Source: CADCTP01 sp963849885 (GTDB lineage: Bacteria; Actinomycetota; Actinomycetes; Mycobacteriales; CADCTP01). Taken from it: a DNA stretch of 64,000 nt. The translations under genes were made by a program, and so were the position numbers. Each line of letters begins with the position of its first letter. Within the stretch, counting starts at the first letter, position 1. Under the pieces are notes generated by a model that worked only from the letters and a program-made list of their open reading frames with translations, searched no databases and was not told the origin of the DNA. Location: assembly GCA_963849885.1 (NCBI GenBank), contig CAWKIV010000003.1:1-64000 (forward strand), in the 5' to 3' direction. This document shows, piece by piece, positions 51,802-61,986 of this stretch.

Positions 51802-51926
51802 GAGCCGGCCGGGGACACCCGGAGCTTGCGACGGGTGCACCCGGCACGTCGCTGGGCGAGCGCGCCGATCAGCGCGCCCAGGCGGACCGACCGTCCGCCC
51901 CGGGGTATGGGGGCCGCTCCCCGGGA
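51802..51926 (-). repeat. Intergenic structured element, copy B (after mltG)
   Basis: Directly follows the mltG stop in the same orientation as copy A after metK. Shares UCGC-CCA-GCGA and the opening CCCGGGGAGCGGCCCCC hairpin, adds GCGCGC-N6-GCGCGC and GGCGGAC-N5-GUCCGCC, and ends with CACCC-N12-GGGUG. In that last stem (51816-51820 with 51833-51837) three of five pairs differ from copy A by double changes that keep pairing. Nothing else is in this gap before the prepilin peptidase. Confidence 0.75.
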
Positions 51927-53070
51927 TCAGCAGAGTCCGGCGGCGCGGCACTTCGCCTTGGCGGCGTTGAACACCTCGGGGTCGTCGGTGAAGATGTGCC
52001 GCCCGCTCTTGTCCGAGTTGAGGACGTAGTAGAGCCAGTTCCCCGCCGCCGGCTCCACCGCGGCCTGCACCGAGGCGACCCCGGGGTTGGCGATCGGGGT
52101 CGGCGGCAGGCCCTTGCGGAGGCGGTTGTTGTACGGGCGTGTCCTTCTCCAGGTCGGCCTGGGTCAGCCCGCCGCCGGAGCGGCCCAGCCCGTACAGGAT
52201 CGCCGCGTCGACGCCGAGGTAGTAGTCCTGCTGCAGCCGGTTGTAGATGACCCGGGCGACCTGCGGCCGCTCCTCCACCCGCTGGGTCTCCCGCTCGACC
52301 AGGGACGCCACGATGAGCAGCTGGTACGGGTCGAGGTCGACGTCCGCGGCCCGCGCGGACAGCCCGCTGGTGTCGACCTTGTCCTTGTACATCGCGACCA
52401 TCGACTGCAGCAGGCTGGCCGCGGTGGTGTCCGGCTCCAGGTCGTACGTCTCCGGGAAGAGGAAGCCCTCCAGCCGGCCCTTCGCGTAGTCGGGGAGGTC
52501 GAGCGCCTTGGTGTTCTTCGCCGCCGCCTGCAGGTCCTTGAGCTCCAGCGGGGTCTTGTCCGCGATCAGCTTCAGGGTGGCCGCGACGCTGAGCCCCTCC
52601 GGGACCGTCACCCGGGCCAGCACCCGGGCGCTCGGGTCGAGGATCAGCGTGAGCGCGGAGACGCCGCTCATCTCCTTGCGCAGCCGGTAGGTCCCCGGCT
52701 GGATGGACACCGAGCGCGGGTCGTCCTTGGCCGCGTTGCGGAACGCGTCCTCGCTCTTCACCACGCCCGCGGTGACCAGGGTGGCGGCGATGTCGGTGGC
52801 GGTGTCGCCGGGCTCGACCCGGATCAGCACGTCCCCGGTGCCCTGGCCGGCGTAGTCCGGCGTGGTGCCGAAGCGGCCGAGCAGCGTCCGGCCGCCGTAC
52901 AGCGCGCCGACCCCGGCGGCGCCCAGCACCAGCAGCACGACCAGCGGGACGACCAGCCGCCGGCGGCGGCGCCGGCGCCGGTCCGACTCGTGCCGGCGGC
53001 GGTCCGACCGGCTGGGCTGCGAGTAGTGCTCCGGGGGGAAGAACCCGAGGTCCTGCGGCGCATGGCTCAC
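51927..53070 (-). CDS. mltG: Endolytic transglycosylase MltG (frameshifted as assembled)
   Basis: Terminates nascent peptidoglycan strands at the outer face of the membrane. A cytoplasmic basic N-terminus, one transmembrane helix (LVVPLVVLLVLGAAGVGALYG), a LysM-like segment and the YceG domain with catalytic Glu in LLIVASLVERETQRVEERPQVARVIYNRL. After GLTQADLEKDTP an extra C (ACGCCCGTAC, about 52135-52137) sends the frame off; YNNRLRKGLPPTPIANPG...FTDDPEVFNAAKAKCRAAGLC continues in the next frame. Total length 3n+1. GTG at 53070 with AGGAG six bases upstream. Confidence 0.9.
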
Positions 53071-53092
53071 TCGGCGCTCCTGCGTCCAGCGG

Positions 53093-53524
53093 TCACTGCG
53101 CCCTCCGAGCGCCGTCCAACCATCCTTGAAGTATGAGGACAGCGGCCGAACGGTCAACGACCGATCGTCCCTTACGTCCGCGAGTGCCCGCCTCGGCGAG
53201 CCGTCTTGTCGCCGCGACGGTGGTCAGCCGCTCATCCGACAAACGGACCGGAACCGGATGGATGCGCTCCGCGAGCAGAGTGGCGTAGTCGCGGGCGGCC
53301 CGGGCGGCCGGGCCCGGGCGGCCGGACAGCGAGGTCGGCAGGCCGACCACGACCTCCACCGCGGCCCGGTCGGCGACCAGCGTGGCCAGCCGGGTCAGGT
53401 CGGCGTCGCCGCGCGGGTCGCGGGCGAGCGTCGCCAGCGGGGTGGCGAGCACGCCGTCCGGGTCGCTCGCGGCCACCCCGACCCGCACCGTGCCCACGTC
53501 CACCCCGATCCGCACGCCGGCCAC
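53093..53524 (-). CDS. ruvX: Holliday junction resolvase-like RuvX/YqgF
   Basis: RNase H-fold nuclease implicated in 16S rRNA maturation. 143 residues: GVDVGTVRVGVAASDPDGVLATPLATL (first metal Asp), VVGLPTSLSGRPG, LSDERLTTVAA (Glu) and SVVDRSAAVLILQGWLD (last Asp). Between alaS and mltG, the usual place. Confidence 0.95.
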   Translation of the reverse strand: MAGVRIGVDVGTVRVGVAASDPDGVLATPLATLARDPRGDADLTRLATLVADRAAVEVVVGLPTSLSGRPGPAARAARDYATLLAERIHPVPVRLSDERLTTVAATRRLAEAGTRGRKGRSVVDRSAAVLILQGWLDGARRAQ

Positions 53525-53677
53525 CCAGCTCGCCGGCCGGGCGGCCGGTCGTCGGGGGGACGACGACCGGTCGCTCCGCTGACGCGGCTCCGCCGGCCGG
53601 TCCGGCCGGGGCGGGGTCGGGGTCGCCGGCCCGGGACGACCGGGCCGGCGGCGAGCCGGGGACGGGCGGCACGGCGG

Positions 53678-56368
53678 TCATCCGGACCCGCTCACCCGCT
53701 GCCCGACGACGTGCTCGACCAGCAGCAGCGCCTCGGGGATCCCGCCCGGCTCGGTGCCGCCGCCCTGCGCGACGTCGTCCTTGCCACCGCCGCGGCCGGC
53801 GACCGGGGCGGTCGTCGCCCGCACGATCTCGCCGGCGGACAGGCCGCGCACCCGGGCCGCCTCGTTGGCCGCGGTCACGAAGGCGACCTTGCCGTCCGCG
53901 CGGGAGAAGAGGGCGACCACCCCGGGCCGGCCCGGGTCGAGCCGGCCGCGGACGTCCAGCGCCAGCGTGCGCAGCTCGGCGCCGCCGAGCCCGCCGGGCA
54001 CCTCCGCGGCCACCACCGCGGCCCCCGCGACGTCGCGGGCCGCCGCGGCCAGCGCGCCCGCGCCGGCCAGCACCGACTCCGCGCGCAGCCGCTCCAGCTC
54101 CTTCTCCGCGGTGCGCAGCCGGTCGACCAGCGACTGCACCCGCTCCGGCACCTGGTCCGCCGGCGCCTTCAGCGCGTCCGCGAGCCCGGCCACCAGCAGG
54201 TGCTCCCGGGCCAGGAAGCGGAACGCGTCCAGCCCGACCAGCGCCTCCACCCGGCGCACCCCGGCACCGATGGACGACTCGCCGAGCAGCTTGACCATGC
54301 CGATCAGCGCCGAGTGGGCCACGTGCGTGCCGCCGCACAGCTCGCGCGAGTAGTCGCCGATCTCGACCACCCGGACCTCGTCGCCGTACTTCTCGCCGAA
54401 CATGGCCAGCGCGCCGATCCGCTTCGCCTCGTCCTGCGAGGTGAGGAAGGCGTGCACCTCCAGGTCGCGGGCGAGCACCTCGTTGACCTCGTCCTCGACG
54501 TCCGCGAGCACGGACGCCGGCACCGCGCCGGGCGAGGAGAAGTCGAAGCGCAGCCGGCCCGGCGCGTTGAGCGAGCCGGCCTGCGCCGCGCTCTCCCCCA
54601 GCGCCGCCCGCAGCGCCGCGTGCACCAGGTGGGTGCCGGAGTGGCTGCGGGAGACCGACCGGCGCCGGTCGGTGTCCACCGCCGCGTGCACGCCGTCGCC
54701 CGGCCGGACCGCACCGGACAGCACCCGGGCCCGGTGCACGGTCAGCCCGGGCACCGGCTGCTGCACGTCCACGACCTCGAGCTGCGCGTCCCGGGAGCCG
54801 GACCGCACGATGATCCGCCCGGTGTCGGCGAGCTGCCCGCCGCCCTCCGCGTAGAACGGGGTGACGTCGAGGACGACCTCGACCTCGTCGCCCTCCCCCG
54901 CCTCGGCCAGCGCCTGGCCGCCGGACAGCAGCCCGGTGACCGTGGACTCCCGCTCCGCCTCGACGTAGCCGGTGAAGCGGGACGCCCCGGCGCCGTCGAG
55001 CACCGCCCGGTACGCCGAGACGTCGGCGCCGCCGGTCTTGCGCGACTGCGCGTCCGCCTTGGCCCGCTCCCGCTGCTCGGCCATCAGCCGGCGGAAGCCC
55101 TCCTCGTCGACGGACAGCCCCTGCTCGGCCGCCATCTCCAGGGTGAGGTCGATCGGGAAGCCGTACGTGTCGTGCAGCTGGAAGGCCTGGTGCCCGGGCA
55201 GCGTGGACGCGCCGGCGGAGCGGACCGCGCCGACCGCGGTGTCGAAGATCGCGGTCCCGGACCGGAGCGTCTGCGCGAACGCCTCCTCCTCCGCGTACGC
55301 GTACGTCGCGATGCGGCCGAAGTCGGTCGCCACCTCCGGGTAGGACAGCGCCATCGCGTCCCGGGACAGCGGCAGCAGCTCGGGCAGCACCGGCCCGTCG
55401 TAGCCGAGCAGCCGGACCGAGCGGATCACCCGGCGCAGCAGCCGGCGCAGCACGTAGCCGCGGCCCTCGTTGGACGGGGTGATCCCGTCCGCCATGATCA
55501 TCAGCCCGGACCGGACGTGGTCGGCGACCACCCGCAGCCGGACGTCGGCCGGCTCGTCGTCGCCGTACCGCCGGCGGGCCAGGTCGGCCGCGCGCTCCAG
55601 GACCGGGAAGACCTCGTCGATCTCGTAGAGGTTGTCCACGCCCTGCAGCAGGTACGCCATCCGCTCGACGCCCAGGCCGGTGTCGATGTTCTTCGCCGGC
55701 AGCTCGCCGAGGATCGGCCAGTCCTCCTTGCCCGAGCCCGGCCCCCGCTCGTACTGCATGAAGACGAGGTTCCAGACCTCCAGGAAGCGGTCCTCGTCCA
55801 CCACCGGGCCGCCGTCGGGGCCGTGCTCCGCGCCGCGGTCGTAGTAGATCTCCGAGCACGGCCCGCACGGGCCGGGCACGCCCATCGACCAGAAGTTGTC
55901 CGCCTTGCCGCGGCGCTGGATCCGCTCGTGCGGCAGCCCGATCACCCGGTGCCAGATGTCGAACGCCTCGTCGTCGTCGAGGTAGACCGTCGCCCACAGC
56001 CGGTCCGGGTCGAAGCCGTAGCCCCCGTCGCCCTGGCCGGTGGTGAGCAGCTCCCAGGCCGACGTGATCGCGCCTTCCTTGAAGTAGTCGCCGAAGGAGA
56101 AGTTGCCGGCCATCTGGAAGAACGTGCCGTGCCGGGTGGTCTTGCCGACCTCCTCGATGTCGAGGGTCCGCACGCACTTCTGCACGCTGGTCGCCCGCGG
56201 CCACGGCGCCGGCGCCTCGCCCTGCAGGTAGGGCTTGAACGGCACCATCCCCGCGTTGACGAACAGCAGCGTCGGGTCGTCCAGGATCAGGCTCGCGCTG
56301 GGCACCACGGTGTGCCCGTTCTGCTCGAAGTAGCGCAGGAAGCGCTGCTTGATCTCCGCCGCCCTCAT
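53678..56368 (-). CDS. alaS: Alanine-tRNA ligase
   Basis: 896 residues, full length. Class II core from SIRRSFLRYFE-like N-terminus IKQRFLRYFEQNGHTVVPSASLI, GMVPFKPYL, RTLDIEEVGKTTRHGTFFQMAGNFSFGDYFKE; the editing domain with SRSHSGTHLVHAALRA and CGGTHVAHS (zinc ligands), and the C-terminal oligomerisation domain. The 153 bp between alaS and ruvX is GC-rich with no gene seen. Confidence 0.97.
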   Translation of the reverse strand: MRAAEIKQRFLRYFEQNGHTVVPSASLILDDPTLLFVNAGMVPFKPYLQGEAPAPWPRATSVQKCVRTLDIEEVGKTTRHGTFFQMAGNFSFGDYFKEGAITSAWELLTTGQGDGGYGFDPDRLWATVYLDDDEAFDIWHRVIGLPHERIQRRGKADNFWSMGVPGPCGPCSEIYYDRGAEHGPDGGPVVDEDRFLEVWNLVFMQYERGPGSGKEDWPILGELPAKNIDTGLGVERMAYLLQGVDNLYEIDEVFPVLERAADLARRRYGDDEPADVRLRVVADHVRSGLMIMADGITPSNEGRGYVLRRLLRRVIRSVRLLGYDGPVLPELLPLSRDAMALSYPEVATDFGRIATYAYAEEEAFAQTLRSGTAIFDTAVGAVRSAGASTLPGHQAFQLHDTYGFPIDLTLEMAAEQGLSVDEEGFRRLMAEQRERAKADAQSRKTGGADVSAYRAVLDGAGASRFTGYVEAERESTVTGLLSGGQALAEAGEGDEVEVVLDVTPFYAEGGGQLADTGRIIVRSGSRDAQLEVVDVQQPVPGLTVHRARVLSGAVRPGDGVHAAVDTDRRRSVSRSHSGTHLVHAALRAALGESAAQAGSLNAPGRLRFDFSSPGAVPASVLADVEDEVNEVLARDLEVHAFLTSQDEAKRIGALAMFGEKYGDEVRVVEIGDYSRELCGGTHVAHSALIGMVKLLGESSIGAGVRRVEALVGLDAFRFLAREHLLVAGLADALKAPADQVPERVQSLVDRLRTAEKELERLRAESVLAGAGALAAAARDVAGAAVVAAEVPGGLGGAELRTLALDVRGRLDPGRPGVVALFSRADGKVAFVTAANEAARVRGLSAGEIVRATTAPVAGRGGGKDDVAQGGGTEPGGIPEALLLVEHVVGQRVSGSG

Positions 56369-56607
56369 CGGAAGTCCTCCGGGCGCGCCCCGAGCCGGCC
56401 GTCGATGCCGGAGCCCTCGAGCAGCTCGGACTCGCGCGCGGACATGCCGTCGCGCACCTCGTCGGCGAAGTCGCGGACCGCCTCGGCCAGGCCCTGCAGC
56501 GAGCTGCCCAGGCCGCGCGGGGACAGGCTGGCGGCGGCGCTGGACAGCCTGCGCATCACGAGAACCCCCACCGTGACCCCCAGCGCCAGCCAGAACATCC
56601 GCTTCAC
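56365..56607 (-). CDS. Small membrane protein (DUF6167-like)
   Basis: 80 residues: one N-terminal membrane helix (MFWLALGVTVGVLVMRRL) then an amphipathic helix LQGLAEAVRDFADEVRDGMSARESEL. The stop overlaps the alaS start (ATGA-type). Proteins of this kind regularly precede alaS in actinobacteria; function unknown. Confidence 0.85.
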   Translation of the reverse strand: MKRMFWLALGVTVGVLVMRRLSSAAASLSPRGLGSSLQGLAEAVRDFADEVRDGMSARESELLEGSGIDGRLGARPEDFR

Positions 56608-56697
56608 CGCTGCACCCTCTCTCGTCCGGACGGCGTGGATCGCCGTCTCACTCCATGGTGCGCCGCGGGGGCGACCGGATTACGCCCGGGCCGGCAC

Positions 56698-57126
56698 CTA
56701 CAGCCCGGCGCGGCGGGCGGCCCGGCGGGCCCGCCGGTCGGCCTTCACCGCGTCCTTGGCCGCCTTCTCCGCCTCGACCCGGCGCCGGTTCTGCGCGGCC
56801 CTGCGGATCCCGTACGAGAACGCGGCCACCTTGATCGCCGGCCCGCCCAGGGTGGTGGCGAAGACCGAGGACAGCGCGGCGGCGTTGCTGCTCACCGCCT
56901 GCGCATTCTGCGTGATGCCCTCGACCCGCTCCAGCTCCCTGTTGACCTGATCCATCGTGGTCTGCGCGTTGAGCAGCAGCGGCTGGGCACCCTCGTGCGC
57001 CTTGCGGATGGCCAGCGTGGTCTCGTCCAGGGTCCGGCCCAGCTTCAGGATCGGGACGGCCAGCAGCAGCACGAGCAGCACGAACGCGGCGGCCGCGACG
57101 AGCGCGGCCCACTCCCCACCGGACAC
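56698..57126 (-). CDS. DUF948-family membrane protein
   Basis: 142 residues. One transmembrane helix (WAALVAAAAFVLLVLLLAVPIL), a long coiled region (LDETTLAIRKAHEGAQPLLLNAQTTMDQVNRELERVEGI) and a Lys/Arg-rich C-terminus. Typical DUF948, a family that resembles a membrane-tethered methyl-accepting coiled coil. The GTG at 57126 has AGGAG five bases upstream. Part of the alaS cluster; function unknown. Confidence 0.88.
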   Translation of the reverse strand: MSGGEWAALVAAAAFVLLVLLLAVPILKLGRTLDETTLAIRKAHEGAQPLLLNAQTTMDQVNRELERVEGITQNAQAVSSNAAALSSVFATTLGGPAIKVAAFSYGIRRAAQNRRRVEAEKAAKDAVKADRRARRAARRAGL

Positions 57127-57169
57127 GAACGCTCCTAACCCCCGGGCCGAAGACCCGCAGACCCTACAG

Positions 57170-57205
57170 CGAGGTGCCCCACCGGCGGACCGGTGGGGCA
57201 CCTCG
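57170..57205. terminator. Terminator of the subtilase gene
   Basis: A perfect 16-bp stem, CGAGGTGCCCCACCGG and its complement with a 4-base loop, just after the subtilase stop and before the DUF948 gene. Confidence 0.85.
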
Positions 57206-57221
57206 GGGTGCTGCGAGAGGG

Positions 57222-60200
57222 CTAGCCGTCGACCCGCACGAAGGTGCTGCCGGCGGCACGGTGCCGTCACCGAAGGCGACCCGGCCCAGGTAGCGCTGGC
57301 CCGCGGTCAGCCCGCTCCAGGCCGCCGTGACCGTGGCCAGCTGGCCGGCCTGCACCGGCTGGCTGGCCGGCGTCACCGTCAGGTTGCCCGCCGGGGTGCC
57401 ACCCAGCACCCAGGAGAACGCCGGCGTCTCCACCGTCGTCTGGCCGGGCGCCGCGCCGAAGAGCACGACGTACAGGTCGTACGTCGCGGCGGTCGGGTTG
57501 AGCAGCTGGATCTGCTCCTCCGCGGTGGCCCCGCCGCCGACCCCGACCAGCGTGGTGCCCCGGTAGAGGTAGAGGTCCACGTCGGTCCCGGCCGCGAAGT
57601 CGCGGTCGAAGCTCGACTGCCGCAGGACCGTGGTCCCGGTCGGGACGGTGACGGTGAACTTCGCCGTCCGGGCGCTGACCGCCGGCGCGGCCGAGTCGAA
57701 GCCCGGGCCGGTCGGGGACAGCGTGGCGGCCAGCCGGTCCGCCGCCGTCAGGCCGGCCGCGGGCGCCGCGGTCAGCGTGCCGGCGAAGCCGGAGGTGACT
57801 CCGATCGCGGTCGAGCCGGCGGTACCGGTGCCGGACACCTCGGCCGGCGCGGCCGCCGCGACCGGCCGGACCGCGATCTGGCTGCGCACCTGATGGGTGC
57901 CGTCGGACCAGGTCAGCGCGCCGAGCGTGTACCGGCCGAAGGCGGCGGAGGTCCGGGTGAAGGTCACCTTGTAGGTGCCCTTGGCGCCCGGCGCCAGCTT
58001 CAGCGTGGACGGCGTCACCGTGGCGGTGACGCCCGCCGGCGCCTGCACGGACACGGTGTACGTCGCGGCCTTGTCCGCCACGTTGGTGACCGTCCGGGTG
58101 ACCGTCTGCGACCCTGCCAGCGCGCCGATCGCGATGTTCGGCGTGTTGAGGTCGCTCGGGTCGATCCGCCCGTACGACTGGCAGGTGCTGCCGGTCGCCG
58201 CGAGCTGCCCGATGCCGCACAGGTAGCGCACCCAGTCGGCGAAGCCACTGTCGTAGGCGAGCCCCGGGTCGGTGGCCCGGCTGGCGTCGACCTGGCCGGA
58301 GCCGTAGTCGAGCGCACCCGCCGCGCCGTTGGTGTCGGTGGTGATGGCCGCGCCGGTGTTGTCCTTCTGGCCGGCGGTGGTCAGCAGCGCCGACTTGACC
58401 CGCATCGGCGACCAGTTCGGGTACTTCTGGATCACCAGCGCGGCGAGGCCGGCCATGTGCGGGCTCGACATCGAGGTGCCGGACAGGTAGTCGTACAGCC
58501 GGCCGTTGTTGCCGGGCGGGGAGGTGCCGGCCAGCACGTCCACGCCGGGCGCCATGATGTCCGGCTTGAGCAGGTCACCGGCGCCGGCCAGGGCCGGGCC
58601 GCGGGCCGAGAACGACGCCACCTGCGGCGCCTTGACGCCGAACTCCAGCTCGCCCTTGGCGAGCGAGGCGGTCGGGGCCGCGGTGCCGGCGACGTACGCC
58701 TTGATCGCCGCGCCGGCGGTCTCGTCGACGTGCACGGTCGGGACGAAGTGCAGGTCTGCGTTCAGCGAGCTCGGCGCGGTGTTGGCGAGCACCATGCCGA
58801 CCCCGCCGGCCGCCTTGACCTCCTTGCTCTTGTCGGTCCGGGCGTTGACGCCGCGGTCGCAGAGCACGATCTTGCCGGTGACCTTGGCCGGGTCGAGCGA
58901 GCCGAGCGAAGCACAGCCGCGCGTCGGTCGCGGTGGCGCCGGCCGCGGCGACCGCGGTCGAGAGCACCAGCGGCGAGCTGGGCACGGCCGCGCCGACGCC
59001 GACGCCGGCGTACGTCACGCCGTTGCCGAGGGTCACCGACGACTTGCCGGTGCGGTCCAGCGTGCCGGCGGCGACGGTGGTCACCCACGGGCCGTTGTGC
59101 GCGACCGTGCTCGCCCCCGGGCCGGTGTTGCCGGCCGAGGTGGCCACGAAGACACCCGCGTCGGCGGCGCCGAGGAACGCCAGCTCGACCGGGTTGACGA
59201 TGCTCGTGGTGCTGCCGGAGATCGAGAAGTTGATCACGTCGACGCCGTCGGCGGTGGCGTCCTCGATCGCCTTGACGCTGTCGCTGGTGTAGCAGCCGGC
59301 CTCGGCCTCGTCACGGCCCCAGCAGACCTTGTAGGTCGCCAGCCGGGCGTTCGGCGCCATGCCGCTCGCCTTGCCGAGGGCCACGCCGTCGACCACGACG
59401 TCGACGCCGTAGTTGCCGACCGCGGTGGTCGAGGTGTGGGTGCCGTGGCTGTCGGCGTCCCGCGGCGAGAGGTACTCGTACGGGAAGACGGTCTTGATGT
59501 CGCCGACACCGGCGGTCGCGCCGGCGGTGTAGTAGCGGGCGCCGACGATCTTGCTGGTGCAGTTCGCCGCGGTCCACTGCTCACCGGTCTGGCAGGTGCC
59601 GGCGAAGCTGATCGGCCGCGGATTGGCCAGCGGCGCGAGCGACGGGGACTCGGGCCAGGCGCCGGAGTCGACGACGCCGACCACGACGCCGCTGCCGGCG
59701 CCGCGGGAGCCCGGGCCACCGAGCTGGGACCAGATCCCGCCCGGCTTGGTCAGCCCGAGGAACTCCGGCGTCCGGGTGGTGTCGATGGTGCGCCGCTCGT
59801 CCTTCGTGACCGCCAGGACGCCGGCGGTGCCGGCCAGCTTCGCGGCGTCCGCGGCGGTCATCCGCGCGGAGAAGCCGTTGAAGGCGACCGAGTAGTCGTA
59901 GAGCTTGCGCGCGCTGCCGGCCTGCCGGAGCACGCCGTCCTGGCGCTGCCGCAGGTAGCCGCGGTAGGCGGCGACGGCGGGCGCCGCGGCGTCCAGCTTG
60001 GCGCCGGCGGCCGGCTGGGTCGCCGCGTAGCCCGCGAGGCCGCCGGCGTAGCTGGCGGCGGGGGCGTCGGAGAGCTGCACCAGGTAGGTGGCGGTGGTGC
60101 CGTCGGCGGTTGCCGGGGCGGCGGTGGCCGGGCCCACGGTGGCGAGCCCGGCGATCAGCCCGGCAGCGCCGAGCACGGCGAGCGCGTGGTTGCGCCGCCG

Positions 60201-60233
60201 GAGGAGGGGAGATCCCAACGGTGGTCCTTCCAT
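57222..60233 (-). CDS. Secreted subtilisin-like (S8) protease, two frame breaks as assembled
   Basis: About 1000 residues: signal peptide (HALAVLGAAGLIAGLATVGPATAAPA), I9 propeptide (TYLVQLSDAPAASYAGG), catalytic Asp VVGVVDSGAWPES, His DADSHGTHTSTT, oxyanion Asn ATSAGNTG, PA domain (TGKIVLCDRGVNA), Ser LSGTSMSSPHMAGLAAL, fibronectin-like domain and a C-terminal pre-peptidase-type domain ending STFVRVDG. One extra base at about 58907 splits the PA domain (LCF to LGSLDPAK), and two extra bases at about 57257-57260 displace the last residues. The stated start is ATG 60233; a TTG at 60219 with AAGGA six bases upstream is at least as good. Occupies the place where rpsD is common. Confidence 0.9.
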
Positions 60234-60456
60234 GGGAAGTGGCCGCACTCGGCCGCCGGCTCTCCCTCCGGCGAACGGTGTATGGGGGGTGCCGCCGCTT
60301 GTGGGAGCGGCGCCGGCGCGCCCGCGGGAACCCGCGGTGCACCGCCACTGAACTTACTTAGCCGACCGAACGGGTTTGCGCCAGGGCAGCGGACGGGAAA
60401 TAACCGCTGTTTGGAGCATCGTGGCGCGGCAATCACCCGATCGGCGGATATCCCGA

Positions 60457-61886
60457 CTACCGTCCGTCGTGGGCGTCCGGGTCGCCGAGGTCGGCCCGGT
60501 CGGCGGGCGAGGGCAGCTCCGGTTCGCACCGCGGGCGCCAATCCTCCGTCGCGTCGGTGGCCGGTGCCGTCCCACGCAGGATCGCCCGCAGCCGGGCCAC
60601 CCGCTCGGCCGCGCCGCGCTCGGCGCCGTGGTCGCTCGGGCGCGTAGTAGTCGCGGCCGACCACCGGGTCCGGCGGCGTACTGCTGGCGCACCACCCCGC
60701 CGGGGAAGTCGTGCGCGTACCGGTAGCCGCGGCCGTGCTGCAGCCGCTTGGCCCCGCCGTAGTGGGCGTCCCGCAGGTGCGCCGGCACCGGGCCGGCCAG
60801 CCCGGCCCTGACGTCGGCCTGGGCCGCGCCGAGCGCGGCCACCACCGCGTTGGACTTCGGCGCCAGCGCGCAGTGGATCACCGCCTGGGCCAGGATGATG
60901 CCGGCCTCCGGCAACCCGACCAGCTGGGTCGCCTGGGCCGCGGCGACCGCGAGCGGCAGCGCCGTCGGGTCGGCCTCGCCGATGTCCTCCGAGGCCAGGA
61001 TCATGATCCGCCGGGCGATGAACCGGGCGTCCTCCCCCGCCTCGATCATCCGGGCCAGGTAGTGCAGCGCGGCGTCCACGTCCGAGCCGCGCATCGACTT
61101 GATGAACGCGCTGGCCACGTCGTAGTGCTGGTCGCCGTCCCGGTCGTAGCGCACCGCGGCCCGGTCCACCGCGGCCTCGAGGGTGGCCAGGTCGACCCGG
61201 TCCGCGCCCTGGGCCTGGGCCGCGCCGGCGCCGGCCTCCAGCGCGGTCAGCGCCCGCCGGGCGTCCCCGCCGGCGATCCGCAGCAGGTGGGCCTCGGCGT
61301 CCGGGTCCAGCCCGAGCGCGCCGCCGAGCCCGCGCTCGTCGGCCAGCGCCCGCCGTACGACGACCTTGACGTCCTCGTCGGTCAGCGGCTCCAGGGTGAG
61401 CAGCAGCGAGCGGGACAGCAGCGGGCTGACCACGGAGAAGAACGGATTCTCGGTGGTCGCCGCGACCAGCGTGACCACCCGGTCCTCGACCGCGCCGAGC
61501 AGCGAGTCCTGCTGGGTCTTGGAGAAGCGGTGCACCTCGTCGATGAACAGCACGGTCTGCCGGCCGGACATGCCGAGGTCCCGCTTGGCCGCGGCGATGA
61601 CCTCGCGGACCTCCTTGACCCCGGCGTTGAGCGCGGACAGCGGCACGAACCGGCGCCGGGTCGCACGCGAGACGACGTACGCGATCGTGGTCTTGCCGGT
61701 GCCCGGCGGGCCCCACAGGATCAGCGACATCGGCGCGTCGCCCTCGACCAGCCGGCGCAGCGGGGTGCCCGGCCCGAGCAGGTGGCGCTGGCCGACCACC
61801 TCGTCCAGCGTGCGCGGGCGCATCCGCACCGCCAGCGGGGCGGTCGCGGCCACCGCCTGCTCGGCCGCGGCGTCGAACAGGGTCAC
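60457..61886 (-). CDS. rarA: Replication-associated recombination protein A (RarA/MgsA), two frame breaks as assembled
   Basis: AAA+ ATPase acting at stalled forks. Walker A LILWGPPGTGKTTIAYVV, Walker B TVLFIDEVHRFSKTQQD, sensor ATTENPFFSVVSPLLSRS, then the tetramerisation domain MRGSDVDAALHYLARMIEAGEDARFIARRI and HDFPGGVVRQQY. Beyond QQYA an extra G near 60670 and another at 60637 shift the frame twice; removing both gives ADPVVGRDYYAPSDHGAERG...RLRAILRG and the TAG at 60457. Total length is 3n+2. GTG at 61886. Confidence 0.92.
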
Positions 61887-61986
61887 GCGGCGACGGTACG
61901 CGGGCCGGCGGCGGTGCGGGCGACCCCCGTGCCGCCGGGACGACACCAAATCGCCCGAGCCGGGTCCGATCGGGGATGCTTGGGGC

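Noticed and set aside
53126..56950. 1274-codon plus-strand open frame opposite alaS
   Set aside because: Antisense shadow; alaS on the minus strand is unambiguous.
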